Source: Streptomyces carminius
GTDB taxonomy: Bacteria > Actinomycetota > Actinomycetes > Streptomycetales > Streptomycetaceae
Direction of reading: 5' to 3'
Assembly: GCF_002794255.1 (NCBI RefSeq)
Contig: NZ_PGGW01000066.1
Coordinates: 186,001-250,000, forward strand
Length of the DNA stretch: 64,000 bases
The first letter of the stretch is position 1. Each line of letters begins with the position of its first letter. Below, piece after piece: positions 8,482 to 18,140 of the stretch. A model generated the notes under the pieces. The model made no database searches. It saw only the letters and a list, made by a program, of their open reading frames with translations, and had not been told where the DNA came from. The position numbers and the translations under genes were made by a program.

Positions 8482-9063
8482 ATGAGGCGGACCATCGAGA
8501 TCCAGCAGGCCGGACCGGTCCCGGGAACCGTCCCGGGACGGCCCGGCCCTGCCGGTGCCCGGTGCGAGGCGTTCATCCGCGGCCTCTACGAGGAGCACGG
8601 GGCCCTGCTGGTGCGGTTCGCCACCCGCCTCCTGGGCGGGGACCGCCACCGGGCGGAGGACATCCTCCAGGAAGCGGCCGTACGCGCCTGGCGGCACTCC
8701 GGGACCCTGGGCACCCAGACGAAGGGGCTGCGCCCGTGGCTGTTCACGGTGGTGCGCAACCTGGTGATCGACGACCAGCGCTCCCGCCGGGCCGCGTCCA
8801 CCGCGTCCGAGCCCTTCGAGCAGGCCGAACTGCCCGTCGCGGACGAGGTGGAGCGCACCCTCACCTCCCATGTGGTGACCCAGGCCATGCGGGACCTCAG
8901 CGAGCGGCAGCGCGAGGTGCTCATCCACATGTACTTCCTGGGCAACAGCGTGGCGCAGACCGCCGAGGCCCTGGGCGTGCCGCCGGGAACGGTGAAGTCG
9001 CGCACCTACTACGCGATGCGGGCGCTGCGGGCCGCGCTGGAGGTGCGCGGAGTGGAGTGCTGA
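8482..9063 (+). CDS. ECF RNA polymerase sigma factor
   Basis: 193 residues. Region 2 is FIRGLYEEHGALLVRFATRL then HRAEDILQEAAVRAW, and region 4 is DLSERQREVLIHMYF with the helix-turn-helix SVAQTAEALGVPPGTVKSRTY. These bind the -10 and -35 elements of target promoters. The pattern resembles SigL-like (ECF39-type) actinobacterial factors. The ATG has GGACGAGGA 8-9 bases upstream. A small zinc-finger protein gene follows after 139 bp in the same direction, the usual sigma/anti-sigma arrangement, so the factor is probably held inactive until an envelope or redox signal. The target regulon is not evident from the window. Confidence 0.92.
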   Translation: MRRTIEIQQAGPVPGTVPGRPGPAGARCEAFIRGLYEEHGALLVRFATRLLGGDRHRAEDILQEAAVRAWRHSGTLGTQTKGLRPWLFTVVRNLVIDDQRSRRAASTASEPFEQAELPVADEVERTLTSHVVTQAMRDLSERQREVLIHMYFLGNSVAQTAEALGVPPGTVKSRTYYAMRALRAALEVRGVEC

Positions 9064-9202
9064 CCCGGCCGCCGGCGGTGCCCGGCGGCCGGGGCACGGA
9101 GCGCTCCGGGGCGGGGGCCCCGGGGGACCCGCGGAATGAACCGGCCGGGCCTCCCGCACGTTGGGTCGGTGTCGGCGGCTGGACTCACGCGGGAGAAGAA
9201 CC

Positions 9203-9463
9203 GTGCACTGCGAGCAGGTACACATCGACCTGGCGCCCGGCGCCCTCGGCGGCCTGAACGCCTCCGACGAGGCGGCCGTGGCCGACCACCTGCGGGAATG
9301 CGTTCCGTGCCGGACGGAGTACGCGGGATTCGTCGCGGTCGTCCGGCGACTGGCGACGGTCATGCCGCACGAGATCGAGCCCGACGGCCGCCCGGTGTCC
9401 GATCCCGTGCCCGACCCCGCGGGCGCCATCGAGGCCGTACGCCGGGAACGGACCGGGCGGTAG
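9203..9463 (+). CDS. Zinc-finger anti-sigma factor
   Basis: 86 residues, beginning VHCEQVHIDLAPGALGGL, with the zinc anti-sigma motif HxxxCxxC as HLRECVPC near residues 30-37. Such domains clamp their cognate ECF sigma factor. There is no transmembrane helix; the tail after residue 55 is acidic and Pro-rich, so this is a soluble short anti-sigma, unlike the usual membrane-bound RsxA types. The GTG at 9203 has GGGAGAAGAA just upstream. It lies behind the ECF gene and converges on the LuxR-type gene across a strong hairpin. Redox or zinc sensing by the HCC cluster is a family-based inference. Confidence 0.85.
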   Translation: MHCEQVHIDLAPGALGGLNASDEAAVADHLRECVPCRTEYAGFVAVVRRLATVMPHEIEPDGRPVSDPVPDPAGAIEAVRRERTGR

Positions 9464-9486
9464 CCCGAGGGGCACCGGGAAGGCCC

Positions 9487-9513
9487 CGTCCCGGGCCGCC
9501 GCGGCCCGGGACG
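9487..9513. terminator. Bidirectional hairpin terminator
   Basis: Perfect 12-bp inverted repeat, CGTCCCGGGCCG at 9487-9498 and its complement at 9502-9513, with a 3-base loop. It sits between the convergent anti-sigma and LuxR-type genes. No U-tract follows, as is common in Streptomyces. Confidence 0.65.
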
Positions 9514-9542
9514 GACCGGTCCGGACGGCGGCCTGGACCGGC

Positions 9543-10280
9543 CTAGATGTAGCCCTCGCGCAGCGCGTAGGCCACGGCGTGGGCGCGGTTGCGCAGCTGC
9601 AGCCGGGTGGTCATCCCGTGCAGCACGTTCTTGACGGTGCGTTCGGAGTACGACAGCTTCCCGGCGATCTCCCGGGTGTCCAGCCCCTCGGCGACCAGCC
9701 GGATGACGTCGACCTCGCGCGGGGCCAGTCCCGCCAGCGGGCCGGGCCGGTCCGGGGCGCCGCGCTGCATCCTCCCCACCTGGGTGATCAGCCGGGTGAG
9801 CAGGTCGGGCGGGAGGTTGCCCTCGTTGCGGGAGGCGGCCAGCACCGCCTGGTGCAGCCGCTGCGGAGTGGCCTCGCGCCGCCACAGGATGGCGCCCACC
9901 CCGCACTCGATGATCTCCAGCAGCTCGGCCTCCCGTATCAGGCCCGCCACCAGCACCACCCGGGTGCCCTCGCTGCGGACCAGCCGGCGCAGCCGCAGGG
10001 TGGTGGCCTCGTCCAGCGTCTCGGTGAGCAGCACGGCCACCGTGCCGGGGTGGTCCTTCCCCTCGGGGACGATCTCGATCTCCGGGTGCTGCCTGAGGTG
10101 GCTGCTCACCCCGGCCAGGGAGATCGGGTCCGGAGCGTGGACGGTGACGGGGATCCGTTCCCCGGCCCGCCAGCCCTCCGTCTGCGCGCGCACGAGCGCC
10201 ACCCTGTTTCCACCGGGCCCCCGGCCGTGGAGACGGCCTGCGGTCTGCGGTACGGCCCCGATGTGTCCGGTCGCGGTCAT
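9543..10280 (-). CDS. Orphan LuxR-type regulator with degenerate receiver
   Basis: 245 residues. The C-terminus is a LuxR/NarL helix-turn-helix (LAPREVDVIRLVAEGLDTREIA, YSERTVKNVLHGM). The N-terminal half has the fold pattern of a response-regulator receiver (PVTVHAPDPISLAGV, then TVAVLLTETLDEA, VVLVAG). However, the usual phosphoacceptor Asp after the third strand is replaced in TVAVLLTET, so phosphorylation is doubtful; no histidine kinase gene is nearby. It is likely a phosphorylation-independent regulator. The ATG at 10280 has GGGAGG 7 bases upstream. The long gap to the divergent AfsR-like gene suggests both promoters and possible cross-regulation there. Confidence 0.85.
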   Translation of the reverse strand: MTATGHIGAVPQTAGRLHGRGPGGNRVALVRAQTEGWRAGERIPVTVHAPDPISLAGVSSHLRQHPEIEIVPEGKDHPGTVAVLLTETLDEATTLRLRRLVRSEGTRVVLVAGLIREAELLEIIECGVGAILWRREATPQRLHQAVLAASRNEGNLPPDLLTRLITQVGRMQRGAPDRPGPLAGLAPREVDVIRLVAEGLDTREIAGKLSYSERTVKNVLHGMTTRLQLRNRAHAVAYALREGYI

Positions 10281-10752
10281 AGTGTTCCTCCCTGCGCTGG
10301 TGCGGCGGTGCGGCACGGCGGCCGTCGCGGTGCCCGGCACGTCGTTGGCACAGTCGGTACGGGTGGTGCGCCGGGCCGCCGGCGCGTGCCGGCGTGCCGC
10401 CCCCGTTCCGTCCCGGCGGCGCCCGTGGCGGGCGACCGTGGTCAATCGGGAAAACGGCACTGCCCCCGAGGTGGTTCATCGGGACCTTCCATCTTTTTCG
10501 CAACGGCCCCGGTGATCCTGCTCACAGCACCGTGCGCGGCCCGCGGCGCGCGCGCCGGCTCCCCGGGGCCCGCGGCACCCTCCCACCGGCGCGGCGGCCG
10601 CCGCCGGAGGAGGAACACGACAACTCACCCGGTGATCTCCGGTCGGTTCCGCGACCCGTGCGGGGACGGCGGTTCTGTCAGGCTGGAACCCGGGCGTTCC
10701 CATGGGGATCTGACCGGATGCGGGGAAGGCGAGAAGCACAGGGACCGGTGAG
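10281..10752. promoter_or_regulatory. Divergent regulatory region, LuxR and AfsR-like genes
   Basis: 472 bases between two divergent regulator genes. I see no coding sequence or clear palindromic operator; a short T-rich stretch occurs near 10488-10500. Promoters for both genes must lie here. Confidence 0.4.
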
Positions 10753-13700
10753 ATGGCGGAACTGGAGTTCGACCTACTGGGGCCACTGGTGGTCCGGCAG
10801 GCGGGCACGGCGGTCGACCTGGGGCCGCCCAAGCGGCGGGCGCTGCTGATCCGGCTGCTGCTGGAGGACGGCCGGGCCGTCTCCCTGGACCGGCTGAGCG
10901 AGGACGTGTGGGAGGGCCGCCCGCCCTCCAGCGCCATCTCCTCCCTGCAGGTGCACATCAGCAGGCTGCGCACGGTGCTGGAACCGCGGCGCCGCCGCAG
11001 GGACCGGGCCGAGGTGCTGATCACCGAACCCACCGGGTACGCCCTGCACGTCCCGGCCGAGAGCCGGGACACGGTCCGGTTCGAACGGGCGGTGGCCCGC
11101 TCGCGGGAACTCCTGGCCGGGCAGCGGGTGCGCGAGGCGCGCCGGGAGGCCGAACGGGCCCTGGCCATGTGGCGGGGGGCGGCGCTCGCGGACGCGGCCC
11201 ACCTCCTGTTCGCCGTCCGCGAGGCGGCCCGGCTGGAGGAGATCCGGCTGGAGGCCCTGGAACTGCACGCCGCGGTCCTCGTCCACGACGGCGAACTGCG
11301 GCAGGCGGTGGCCGCGGCGGAGGAGCTGACCGCCCGCCACCCCCTGCGCGAGTCCGGCTGGAGCCTGCTGATGCACGCCCTGTACCGGTCGGGCCGGCAG
11401 GCGCAGGCCCTCGAACGCTACGAGGAGCTCCGCAGGCACCTCGCCGGGGAACTCGGCCTGGAGCCCGGCCCCGAACTGCGCGCCATACAGCGGGCGATCC
11501 TCCACCACGACGTACCCGCCCTGGCGAGGACCCTGGGACACCGGGTCCCGCCTCCGGCCCGCGGCCCCGCCCCGCCGGCCGCGGGCCGGTCGGCGGGGCC
11601 GGACGACCCGGGTGCCGTACCCGCCGGTGCCGCGGACCGGGACGCGGAGAACGGCGAAACCCTCCGGGACGGTGCGGACGGCGGGTACGGCCCGGACCCC
11701 CTCCCCGTGACACGGCCCGCCCAACTGCCCCCCGAACTCGCCCACTTCGCCGGCCGCCACACCGAACTGGCCCAGGCCCTCGCCCCGCCCGGCGACGGCC
11801 CGGACGGCACGGCCTTCCCGGTCACCGTGATCGGCGGCCTGCCCGGCATCGGCAAGACCACGCTCGCCATCCACTGGGCCCACCGGATCGCCGGCCGGTT
11901 CCCCGACGGCCAGCTGTTCGTCAACCTCCGGGGGTTCGACCCGACCGGCGCCGCCATGGAGCCGGACGAGGCGCTGCGCGGTTTCCTGACCGCGCTGGGC
12001 GTCCCGCCGCAGCGCGTCCCCGCCGACCTCGAGGCCCAGGCCGCCCTCTACCGCAGCCTGCTGGCCGGCCGGCGCGTCCTGGTCCTGCTGGACAACGCCC
12101 GGGACGAGGAGCAGGTCCGCCCGCTGCTGCCCGGGGTGCCCGGCTGCGCGGTCGTCGTCACCAGCCGCAACCAGCTGTCCGGCCTCGTCGCCACGGAGGG
12201 GGCCCGGCCCCTGAGCCTCGGCCTGCCCACGGAGGCCGAGGCGCGCGAGGTGGTGGCGACCCGGCTGGGTGCCGACCGCGCGGCGGCCGAGCCGCGCGCC
12301 GTGGGGGACATCGTCGCCCGGTGCGCGCGGCTGCCGCTGGCGCTGGCCATCGTCGCCGCCCGCGCCGCCCTCCACCCGGCCTTCTCGCTGAGCTCCGTGG
12401 CCGCCGAGCTCCACGCCCTGCACGGCAGCCTCGACGCCTTCACCGGGGCCGACATCGCCACCGACGTGCGAGGGGTCTTCTCCTGGTCCTATCGGGCCCT
12501 CACCCCGGGCGCCGCCCGGCTGTTCCGTCTGCTGGCCCTGCATCCGGGGCCGGACGTCTCGGTGCCCGCCGCCGCCGGCCTGGCCGGCCTGCCGGTGCCG
12601 GAGACCCGGCCGCTGCTGGCCGAACTCACCCGGGTCTGCCTCCTGGGCGAACACGCCCCCGGCCGGTTCGCCTTCCACGACCTGCTCCGCGTCTACGCCG
12701 GTGAACTGGCCGGACAGGAGGAGACCGAGGCCGACCGCCGGGCGGCCGTCCGCCGGTGCCTCGACCACTACCTGCACACCGCGCGCTCCGGCGTTCCGCT
12801 GCTCAACTCCCAGCAGCCGCCCCTGGCCTGCGACCCGCCCGCGGCGGGCGTCACCCCCGAGAAGCTGACCGACCACCGGCGGGCGATCCGCTGGTTCACC
12901 GCCGAGAACCGGGTGCTGAACGCCGTCGTCAAGCAGTCCATCGACGCCGGCTTCGACACGCACACCAGGCAACTGGCCTGGGCCCTGCAGGAGTACTACG
13001 ACTGCAAGGGGCAGTGGAGCGACTCCCTCACCGCGCACACCGCCGCCCTGAAGACGGCGGAGCGGCGCTCCGACCGGGCCGAGCAGGCACTGTTCCACCG
13101 GGCCATCGGACGCGTCCACACCTCGATGGGCAGCTACGAGGGCGCCATGGTCCACTTCGACCGGGCCGCCGAACTGTTCACGGAGCTCGGCGACGTCGTC
13201 GAACAGGCCCGTACCGACCACTCGGTCGCCATCCTGTTCCACCGCTCGGGCCGCGACCACGCCGCGCTGCGGCGGGCCGAGCGCGTCCTGGAACTGGCCC
13301 GGTCCCGGGGCGACCGGATGTGGGAGGCGGTGAGTCTCAACGCGGTCGGCTGGTACCGCTCCGTGCTGGGCGAGCACGAGCGGGCCCTGGAGGGCTGCCG
13401 GCAGTCCCTGATGCTCCTGAAGGGCCTGGACGCACCCCGGGAGGAGGCCTGCGTATGGGACAGCCTCGGCCACGCCCACCACCATCTCGGCCACCACGAG
13501 GAGGCTCTGATCTGCTACCGGCGCGCGCTCGCGCTGTTCCGGGAGTTCGACGACGGCCGGAACGAGGCCGGGACGCTCACCCGCGTCGGGGACACCCAGC
13601 GGGCCATGGGCGACGAGGGCGCGGCCCGGGCCTCCTGGCAGCGCGCCCTGGAGATCCGCGACGAACTGGGCCGGCTCGGCAGCGAGGAGATCCGCGCCCG

Positions 13701-13770
13701 GCTGGCCGACCTCGCGGCACCCGTGACCCGGCGCGCCCGGGAACGGCTCGTCCGCCACGGCGACGGCTGA
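10753..13770 (+). CDS. AfsR/SARP-type regulator (BTAD, NB-ARC, TPR)
   Basis: 1005 residues. An N-terminal winged-helix DNA-binding domain (FDLLGPLVVRQAG, then SLQVHISRLRTVLE) is followed by a BTAD domain to about residue 250 and a Pro/Ala linker. The NTPase domain has P-loop GGLPGIGKT at 361-369 and a Walker B-like strand RVLVLLDNA. TPR-like helices run from about 750 to the end (ALFHRAIGRVHTSMGSYEGA). This is the architecture of AfsR, which integrates serine/threonine-kinase signals to switch on secondary metabolism. It is an orphan here, about 9 kb from the terpenoid cluster, and might act globally or on that cluster. ATG start with weak GGTGAG just upstream. Confidence 0.92.
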   Translation: MAELEFDLLGPLVVRQAGTAVDLGPPKRRALLIRLLLEDGRAVSLDRLSEDVWEGRPPSSAISSLQVHISRLRTVLEPRRRRRDRAEVLITEPTGYALHVPAESRDTVRFERAVARSRELLAGQRVREARREAERALAMWRGAALADAAHLLFAVREAARLEEIRLEALELHAAVLVHDGELRQAVAAAEELTARHPLRESGWSLLMHALYRSGRQAQALERYEELRRHLAGELGLEPGPELRAIQRAILHHDVPALARTLGHRVPPPARGPAPPAAGRSAGPDDPGAVPAGAADRDAENGETLRDGADGGYGPDPLPVTRPAQLPPELAHFAGRHTELAQALAPPGDGPDGTAFPVTVIGGLPGIGKTTLAIHWAHRIAGRFPDGQLFVNLRGFDPTGAAMEPDEALRGFLTALGVPPQRVPADLEAQAALYRSLLAGRRVLVLLDNARDEEQVRPLLPGVPGCAVVVTSRNQLSGLVATEGARPLSLGLPTEAEAREVVATRLGADRAAAEPRAVGDIVARCARLPLALAIVAARAALHPAFSLSSVAAELHALHGSLDAFTGADIATDVRGVFSWSYRALTPGAARLFRLLALHPGPDVSVPAAAGLAGLPVPETRPLLAELTRVCLLGEHAPGRFAFHDLLRVYAGELAGQEETEADRRAAVRRCLDHYLHTARSGVPLLNSQQPPLACDPPAAGVTPEKLTDHRRAIRWFTAENRVLNAVVKQSIDAGFDTHTRQLAWALQEYYDCKGQWSDSLTAHTAALKTAERRSDRAEQALFHRAIGRVHTSMGSYEGAMVHFDRAAELFTELGDVVEQARTDHSVAILFHRSGRDHAALRRAERVLELARSRGDRMWEAVSLNAVGWYRSVLGEHERALEGCRQSLMLLKGLDAPREEACVWDSLGHAHHHLGHHEEALICYRRALALFREFDDGRNEAGTLTRVGDTQRAMGDEGAARASWQRALEIRDELGRLGSEEIRARLADLAAPVTRRARERLVRHGDG

Positions 13771-13866
13771 CCGGCCGCCCGCCGTACCCGTCAGGGGCCG
13801 CGGCCGGCCCCGCGGTACGCGCCCACCGGACGCGGGACGCCGGTGCCCGGCCGGTCCCGGCCCACC

Positions 13867-15570
13867 TCACAGACCGGTCACCGCGCCCGACGCCGAGATC
13901 TCGTACTCCAGGGTGATCTCGCGCCGCTCCCCGGGCGCGGGCCGGAGGACGTAGCGCACCATGCCGTCCGCGTCGGGCCCCTCGTCGGGCTCCGGTCGGC
14001 AGGCGTTCTCGCGCAGCCGCACCCCGACCGCGGAGACCTCGGAGACCGGGACGCGTTCGTGGACCGTCAGCTCCGGCGTCTCCCCGTCCGGCGGGGCGTC
14101 GAGCCGGGAGACGAACAACCGCACCCGGCGGGTGAGCACCGTGCGGCCGCCGAGCCCGGCCAGGCCCCCGGTGGCGCGCCGGTCCTCGACATGGCGCACC
14201 ACCCGGTAGGTGTCCTCGCTGCCGAAGGGCAGCAGGACCTCCTCGCCGAGCCCGGCGAACGGCAGCTCGCCCCGGCCGGTGAACCCGCCGCCGCGCACCA
14301 GGTCCACCGGCCCGGCCAGCAGGACGTGCCCGGCGCCGTTGGACAGCCGGGCCACCCGGGTCACCAGCGGCGAAAGTTCGGGGGCGCAGACCAGCGCGGT
14401 GCGGCACGGCGCGGTGAAGGCCGACAGGCGCACCCGGTGGGGCAGTCCGTCGGAGCGCACGGTGACGGGGGCCGGGGCGGCCAGCACCCGCACCTCACCG
14501 CCGTCGGCCGGACCGGGCAGTTCCGCGGTGCCCTCTCCGCCGCCGCTGTCGCCGCTGCCGTCGCCGCCGTCACCGCCGTCCGTCCCGTCCGCGCCGACGG
14601 TGCGTACCTCCTCCTCGCGCAGCTCGACGCGGACCGTGTGCCGCTCCTCGGCGGAGCGGTCGCGCAGCACCAGCGCGTCCTCGCGCAGTGCCGGAGGGCC
14701 GGCGGCCAGGGCGGGCCGGGCGGTGGACAGCGACAGCCGCACCCCGTCCCAGTCCTCGCCGGTGCGCTGCCAGACCACCGTGTCGCACTCCAGCCGCACC
14801 GACCGCTCGTCCGCGGCCAGCGTCGCCCGGTAGGCGGGCCGCCACAGGGCACAGGGGACCAGATGGGCCACCTCCAGCACGGCCGGTCCCGGATGGTCGG
14901 CCTCGACGACCACCTCGACGACGGCGGTCAGCTCCGCGGGCTCCTCCTCGGTGCGCGCCAGGGTACGGCGCGTCCGCTCCAGTTCCTTCTCCAGACCGTG
15001 CAGCCGGCGGCTCAGCAGGTGCAGTTCCGCCGCGCGGGCTTCGGTCTCCCCGTCGAGCAGGGCCAGCCGGTCCGTCCAGCGCTCCGGCTCGGCGTCGCCC
15101 GCCCCGGCGCTCTCGGCCACGTCCCGGTACAGCTCCGCCCGCGCCTGTGCGAGGACCGCCAGCCGGCTCTCCAGCCGCTGCCGGAGCGGCCGGACCGTCC
15201 GGATCTCCTCCTCCAGGACGTGGACCGCGCGGCGCGCCGCGGAGGCGTCCTCCCCGGGGCCGCCGGGGCGCGGGGGCGCGTAGGTGCGCACCACCCGGGC
15301 GTCGACCACCCGGACACCGGGGGCGGGGGAGTCGTCCCGGCGGACCTCCGCGCGCAGGGAGCGGTCCACGGCCAGCGGGGTGACCGGCCCGACGCGCAGC
15401 CGCTGCGCTCCCGCGGCCAGCTCGACGGCCGCCTGCCGCCGGAGCTGGGCGCGGTCCTCCATACAGGTCACGGCGGTGACCGGCAGGGGAGTCGGGGTGC
15501 CCGCGCCCGTGCCGGCGCCACCGGTGCCGTCGTCCGTACCGGCCGGAAGCGTGGTGTCGGTGTCGGTCAT
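13867..15570 (-). CDS. DUF4139 (mucoidy inhibitor A-like) protein, second of a pair
   Basis: 567 residues. The N-terminal DUF4140-like part (VTAVTCMEDRAQLRR) is followed by a long coiled-coil (about 105-215, RRAVHVLEEEIRTV to HGLEKELERTRRTL) and the DUF4139 beta-rich region (HLVPCALWRPAYRATL, WQRTGEDWDGVRLSLST, PVSEVSAVGVRL). The family is named after a mucoidy inhibitor homologue; biochemical function is unknown. No signal peptide or membrane helix, so cytoplasmic. The ATG overlaps the TGA of the upstream DUF4139 gene (ATGA), so the two are translated together and probably form a complex. A Gly/Asp-rich insert breaks the domain around residues 330-350. Confidence 0.85.
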   Translation of the reverse strand: MTDTDTTLPAGTDDGTGGAGTGAGTPTPLPVTAVTCMEDRAQLRRQAAVELAAGAQRLRVGPVTPLAVDRSLRAEVRRDDSPAPGVRVVDARVVRTYAPPRPGGPGEDASAARRAVHVLEEEIRTVRPLRQRLESRLAVLAQARAELYRDVAESAGAGDAEPERWTDRLALLDGETEARAAELHLLSRRLHGLEKELERTRRTLARTEEEPAELTAVVEVVVEADHPGPAVLEVAHLVPCALWRPAYRATLAADERSVRLECDTVVWQRTGEDWDGVRLSLSTARPALAAGPPALREDALVLRDRSAEERHTVRVELREEEVRTVGADGTDGGDGGDGSGDSGGGEGTAELPGPADGGEVRVLAAPAPVTVRSDGLPHRVRLSAFTAPCRTALVCAPELSPLVTRVARLSNGAGHVLLAGPVDLVRGGGFTGRGELPFAGLGEEVLLPFGSEDTYRVVRHVEDRRATGGLAGLGGRTVLTRRVRLFVSRLDAPPDGETPELTVHERVPVSEVSAVGVRLRENACRPEPDEGPDADGMVRYVLRPAPGERREITLEYEISASGAVTGL

Positions 15571-17843
15571 GTCGTCCGGTCCCTCCGGTTCCCGCCGGCC
15601 GGAGTCTTCCCGGCGGGGACGCGGATCTCGTATCCGCCCCTGAGCACGGTGGTCCGGCCCGGCTCCAGCTCCACCCGCCAGACCCGTGCCCCGCGCACAT
15701 GGCCACCGTCGTCGAGCGGCTCGTCGAGGACCCGCCACGCCGGTTCGGCCGGGCGTTCCTCGACGCGCACGTCCCGGTCGTCCGAGACCGGTACGCGCTC
15801 GCGCACCTCGACCGTCACCCGGTGGGCCAGGCGGTTGGCGAGCTCCACCTCGACGGTGTGGTCGAGCACCGTGGTACCGCCGCGCAGTCCCGCCGTGGAC
15901 TCGTGCGTCCGGACGCGCCGCGCCACCCGTACGCCCTCGGCGGCGCCCACTCCGACCCGGCGGCACTGGCCGGGGGCGAGAGTGGGCAGCGACGTGGTCA
16001 GGACGTACTCGCCGTTGACGGTGACGTCGGCAGGTCCGGCCAGCAGCGCGTGGTGCGAGGTGTTGGTCAGCAGGACCGTGCCGTACACGGTCTGGTCCTC
16101 CGACGGTACGCACACGTACTCCGGCACCGTCTCCGCCGGGAGTTCGCACACGGGCACCGTGTGCCAGGTACCGTCCGCCGCCACGTCGACCGGCGCGGCC
16201 GTGTCGTAGCGGTGGTGGAAGGAACCGGCGGAGATCCGCACGTCCGTCGCGTGGGCGGGCCGCGGCAACCGGGCCACCGCCTCGGCCTGCCGGCGCCGCT
16301 CGGCGACGATCGTGCCCGGTTTCTCCGGCGCGGGCCGCAGCCGTCCGCGCCGGCCGGGCTCGTCCGGACCGGCCAGGGTCAGCCGGGAGTAGTCGAGCAG
16401 CTCCCCGGCCGGCCGCGGCGGCCCGTACGCCGTGGACGCCGCGGATGCCGTCGCCGCCGCGGACTCCCCGGGCGGCGGGCCGCCGCCCGGGGCCCGGAAC
16501 GCCGCGGGCGCCGCCGCGCCGACGGCCGCGGGCGGTCCGCCGTGGCCGGCGAACAGCCCGGCGGCTTCCGCGCCGCCCGGTGCGGGCGGCGGCATCACGG
16601 ACGGCGCGGGCATCGCGGGCGCCGGCGCGGGCACCGCCCCTGTCCGGGCCGGCCCGGCGGTACCGGGCCCGGCTCCGATCCGGGCCCGGGTACGGGGTCG
16701 GCCGCCGGCGGCCGCGGCCACCGGCAGCGGGGAAGGGGATGTGGTGGCGACGGCGGCGTCGTAACCGGCGAACAGCTCGTCGAGACCGGGCGGGGGCTCG
16801 CGCCATCCGGGCGCGGAGGGCTCCTCGGTCTGCCGCCGTCCCAGCCGCAGCGACCTCAGCCGGGGCACCTCCGCGCGCCGCAGCAGGTCGGCGGTGGACA
16901 GTCCCAGCCGCACGCCCGTCCAGTCCTCGCCGGTGCGCTGCGCCACACAGGCCCGCAGGACGAGCGTCCCGGCGGTGCCGGTGCCCGTGTCGTCCAGGCG
17001 CAGCCGGTACACCGGCGACCAGGTCGCGCCGGGCACGTGGTACTCGATCTCGAACTCGGCCTCCCGGAGCCCGGCCCCCTCGGACTCGGACTCGGACTTG
17101 GATTCGGCCCCGGCCCCGGGCTCGGTTCCGGCAGCCGTACCGCCGGGCTCCCCGGGCGGCACCCCGTCCCCGGCGCGGTCCAGCGTCAGCACGGCGGCGG
17201 CGGACTCCCGGACGCGTCCGTCCGGCAGCGCGCCGGAGGCCGCCGCGAGCCGGTGGGCGAGCACGTCGGTCTCGTGCTCGGCCGCGCGCAGCTCCTCCGA
17301 CACGGTCCGCAGCCGTTCGTGGAGCCCGGCCAGCCGGGCGTCGAGAAAGTCGGCCAGCGCCAGCAGGGACTCCACCGGCGCCCGGCGGGGCGGGTCACCG
17401 CGGCGGGGCTGCGCCGGTACGGCCCGCAGTCCGGCCACCTCCTCGATCTCGGCCGTGAGCCGGTCGTGTCTCCCGCGCAGTCCGGCCACGCGGTCCTCGG
17501 CGGCCGTCAGTTCCACGCGCAGTCCGGCCGGTTCGCCGTCCGGCCGGTGCGCCGCGGCGCGGGTGAGGCGTATGTCGGTCACCCGCAGCCCGGGCGGACC
17601 GGAGACGACCCGGCCGCGCAGCGAGTGCTCCACCGCGGTGACCGGCAGCCCCTCGACCCGGATCCGTACCGCCCCGCGGGACGCCGCGAGGCCGGGCGGC
17701 AGGACGCAGCGGGCCCGGCGGACGCACACGGCTCCGAGGGAGTGCACCACCACGGACTCCAGCACGGACTCCGGCACGGACTCCTCGCCCGGCACAGGGT
17801 CCGTGTCCGGTGTGCCGCCGCCCCCGGCCGGCTCGTCCGTCAT
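15567..17843 (-). CDS. DUF4139 (mucoidy inhibitor A-like) protein, first of a pair
   Basis: 758 residues, longer than its partner because of an Ala/Pro/Gly-rich insert of about 150 residues in the middle (16440-16740 on the DNA). N-terminal DUF4140-like region (VVVHSLGAVCVRRARCVLP), coiled-coil segment about residues 90-215, then the DUF4139 signature YHVPGATWSPVYRLRL and AQRTGEDWTGVRLGLST, the same block as in the downstream gene. Later strands (FHHRYDTAAPVDVAADG, RVPVSDDRDVRVEE) complete the domain. ATG at 17843 with GAGGGGG 6 bases upstream. The tandem, overlapping arrangement suggests gene duplication followed by heteromer formation. Function unknown. Confidence 0.85.
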   Translation of the reverse strand: MTDEPAGGGGTPDTDPVPGEESVPESVLESVVVHSLGAVCVRRARCVLPPGLAASRGAVRIRVEGLPVTAVEHSLRGRVVSGPPGLRVTDIRLTRAAAHRPDGEPAGLRVELTAAEDRVAGLRGRHDRLTAEIEEVAGLRAVPAQPRRGDPPRRAPVESLLALADFLDARLAGLHERLRTVSEELRAAEHETDVLAHRLAAASGALPDGRVRESAAAVLTLDRAGDGVPPGEPGGTAAGTEPGAGAESKSESESEGAGLREAEFEIEYHVPGATWSPVYRLRLDDTGTGTAGTLVLRACVAQRTGEDWTGVRLGLSTADLLRRAEVPRLRSLRLGRRQTEEPSAPGWREPPPGLDELFAGYDAAVATTSPSPLPVAAAAGGRPRTRARIGAGPGTAGPARTGAVPAPAPAMPAPSVMPPPAPGGAEAAGLFAGHGGPPAAVGAAAPAAFRAPGGGPPPGESAAATASAASTAYGPPRPAGELLDYSRLTLAGPDEPGRRGRLRPAPEKPGTIVAERRRQAEAVARLPRPAHATDVRISAGSFHHRYDTAAPVDVAADGTWHTVPVCELPAETVPEYVCVPSEDQTVYGTVLLTNTSHHALLAGPADVTVNGEYVLTTSLPTLAPGQCRRVGVGAAEGVRVARRVRTHESTAGLRGGTTVLDHTVEVELANRLAHRVTVEVRERVPVSDDRDVRVEERPAEPAWRVLDEPLDDGGHVRGARVWRVELEPGRTTVLRGGYEIRVPAGKTPAGGNRRDRTT

Positions 17844-18140
17844 AACAGCCCCCCTCGTGAACCCCCGGGTGGCCCGATCCCCCGTGGCCACGCCCTGCGC
17901 ACCGTCCGCGACGGTGACCGCACCATAGCCGCCGCGGGACCCGGGCAGGAACGGAACGCGGGACACCGGGCCGCCGGAGGGCCTGCCGCCGTGCCGCTCC
18001 GCCCGCCCGCCCCGTCGCCCGGCGCGCGCCGACGGTGTTCTAATGTCGCACTGTTGCCCGATTCCGGGTGTATCCGCAGGTCGTGCGGGGTGCTCCCGGG
18101 ATGTCCGCCGATGATGCCGCAGACCGGTGAGGAGACGTGA

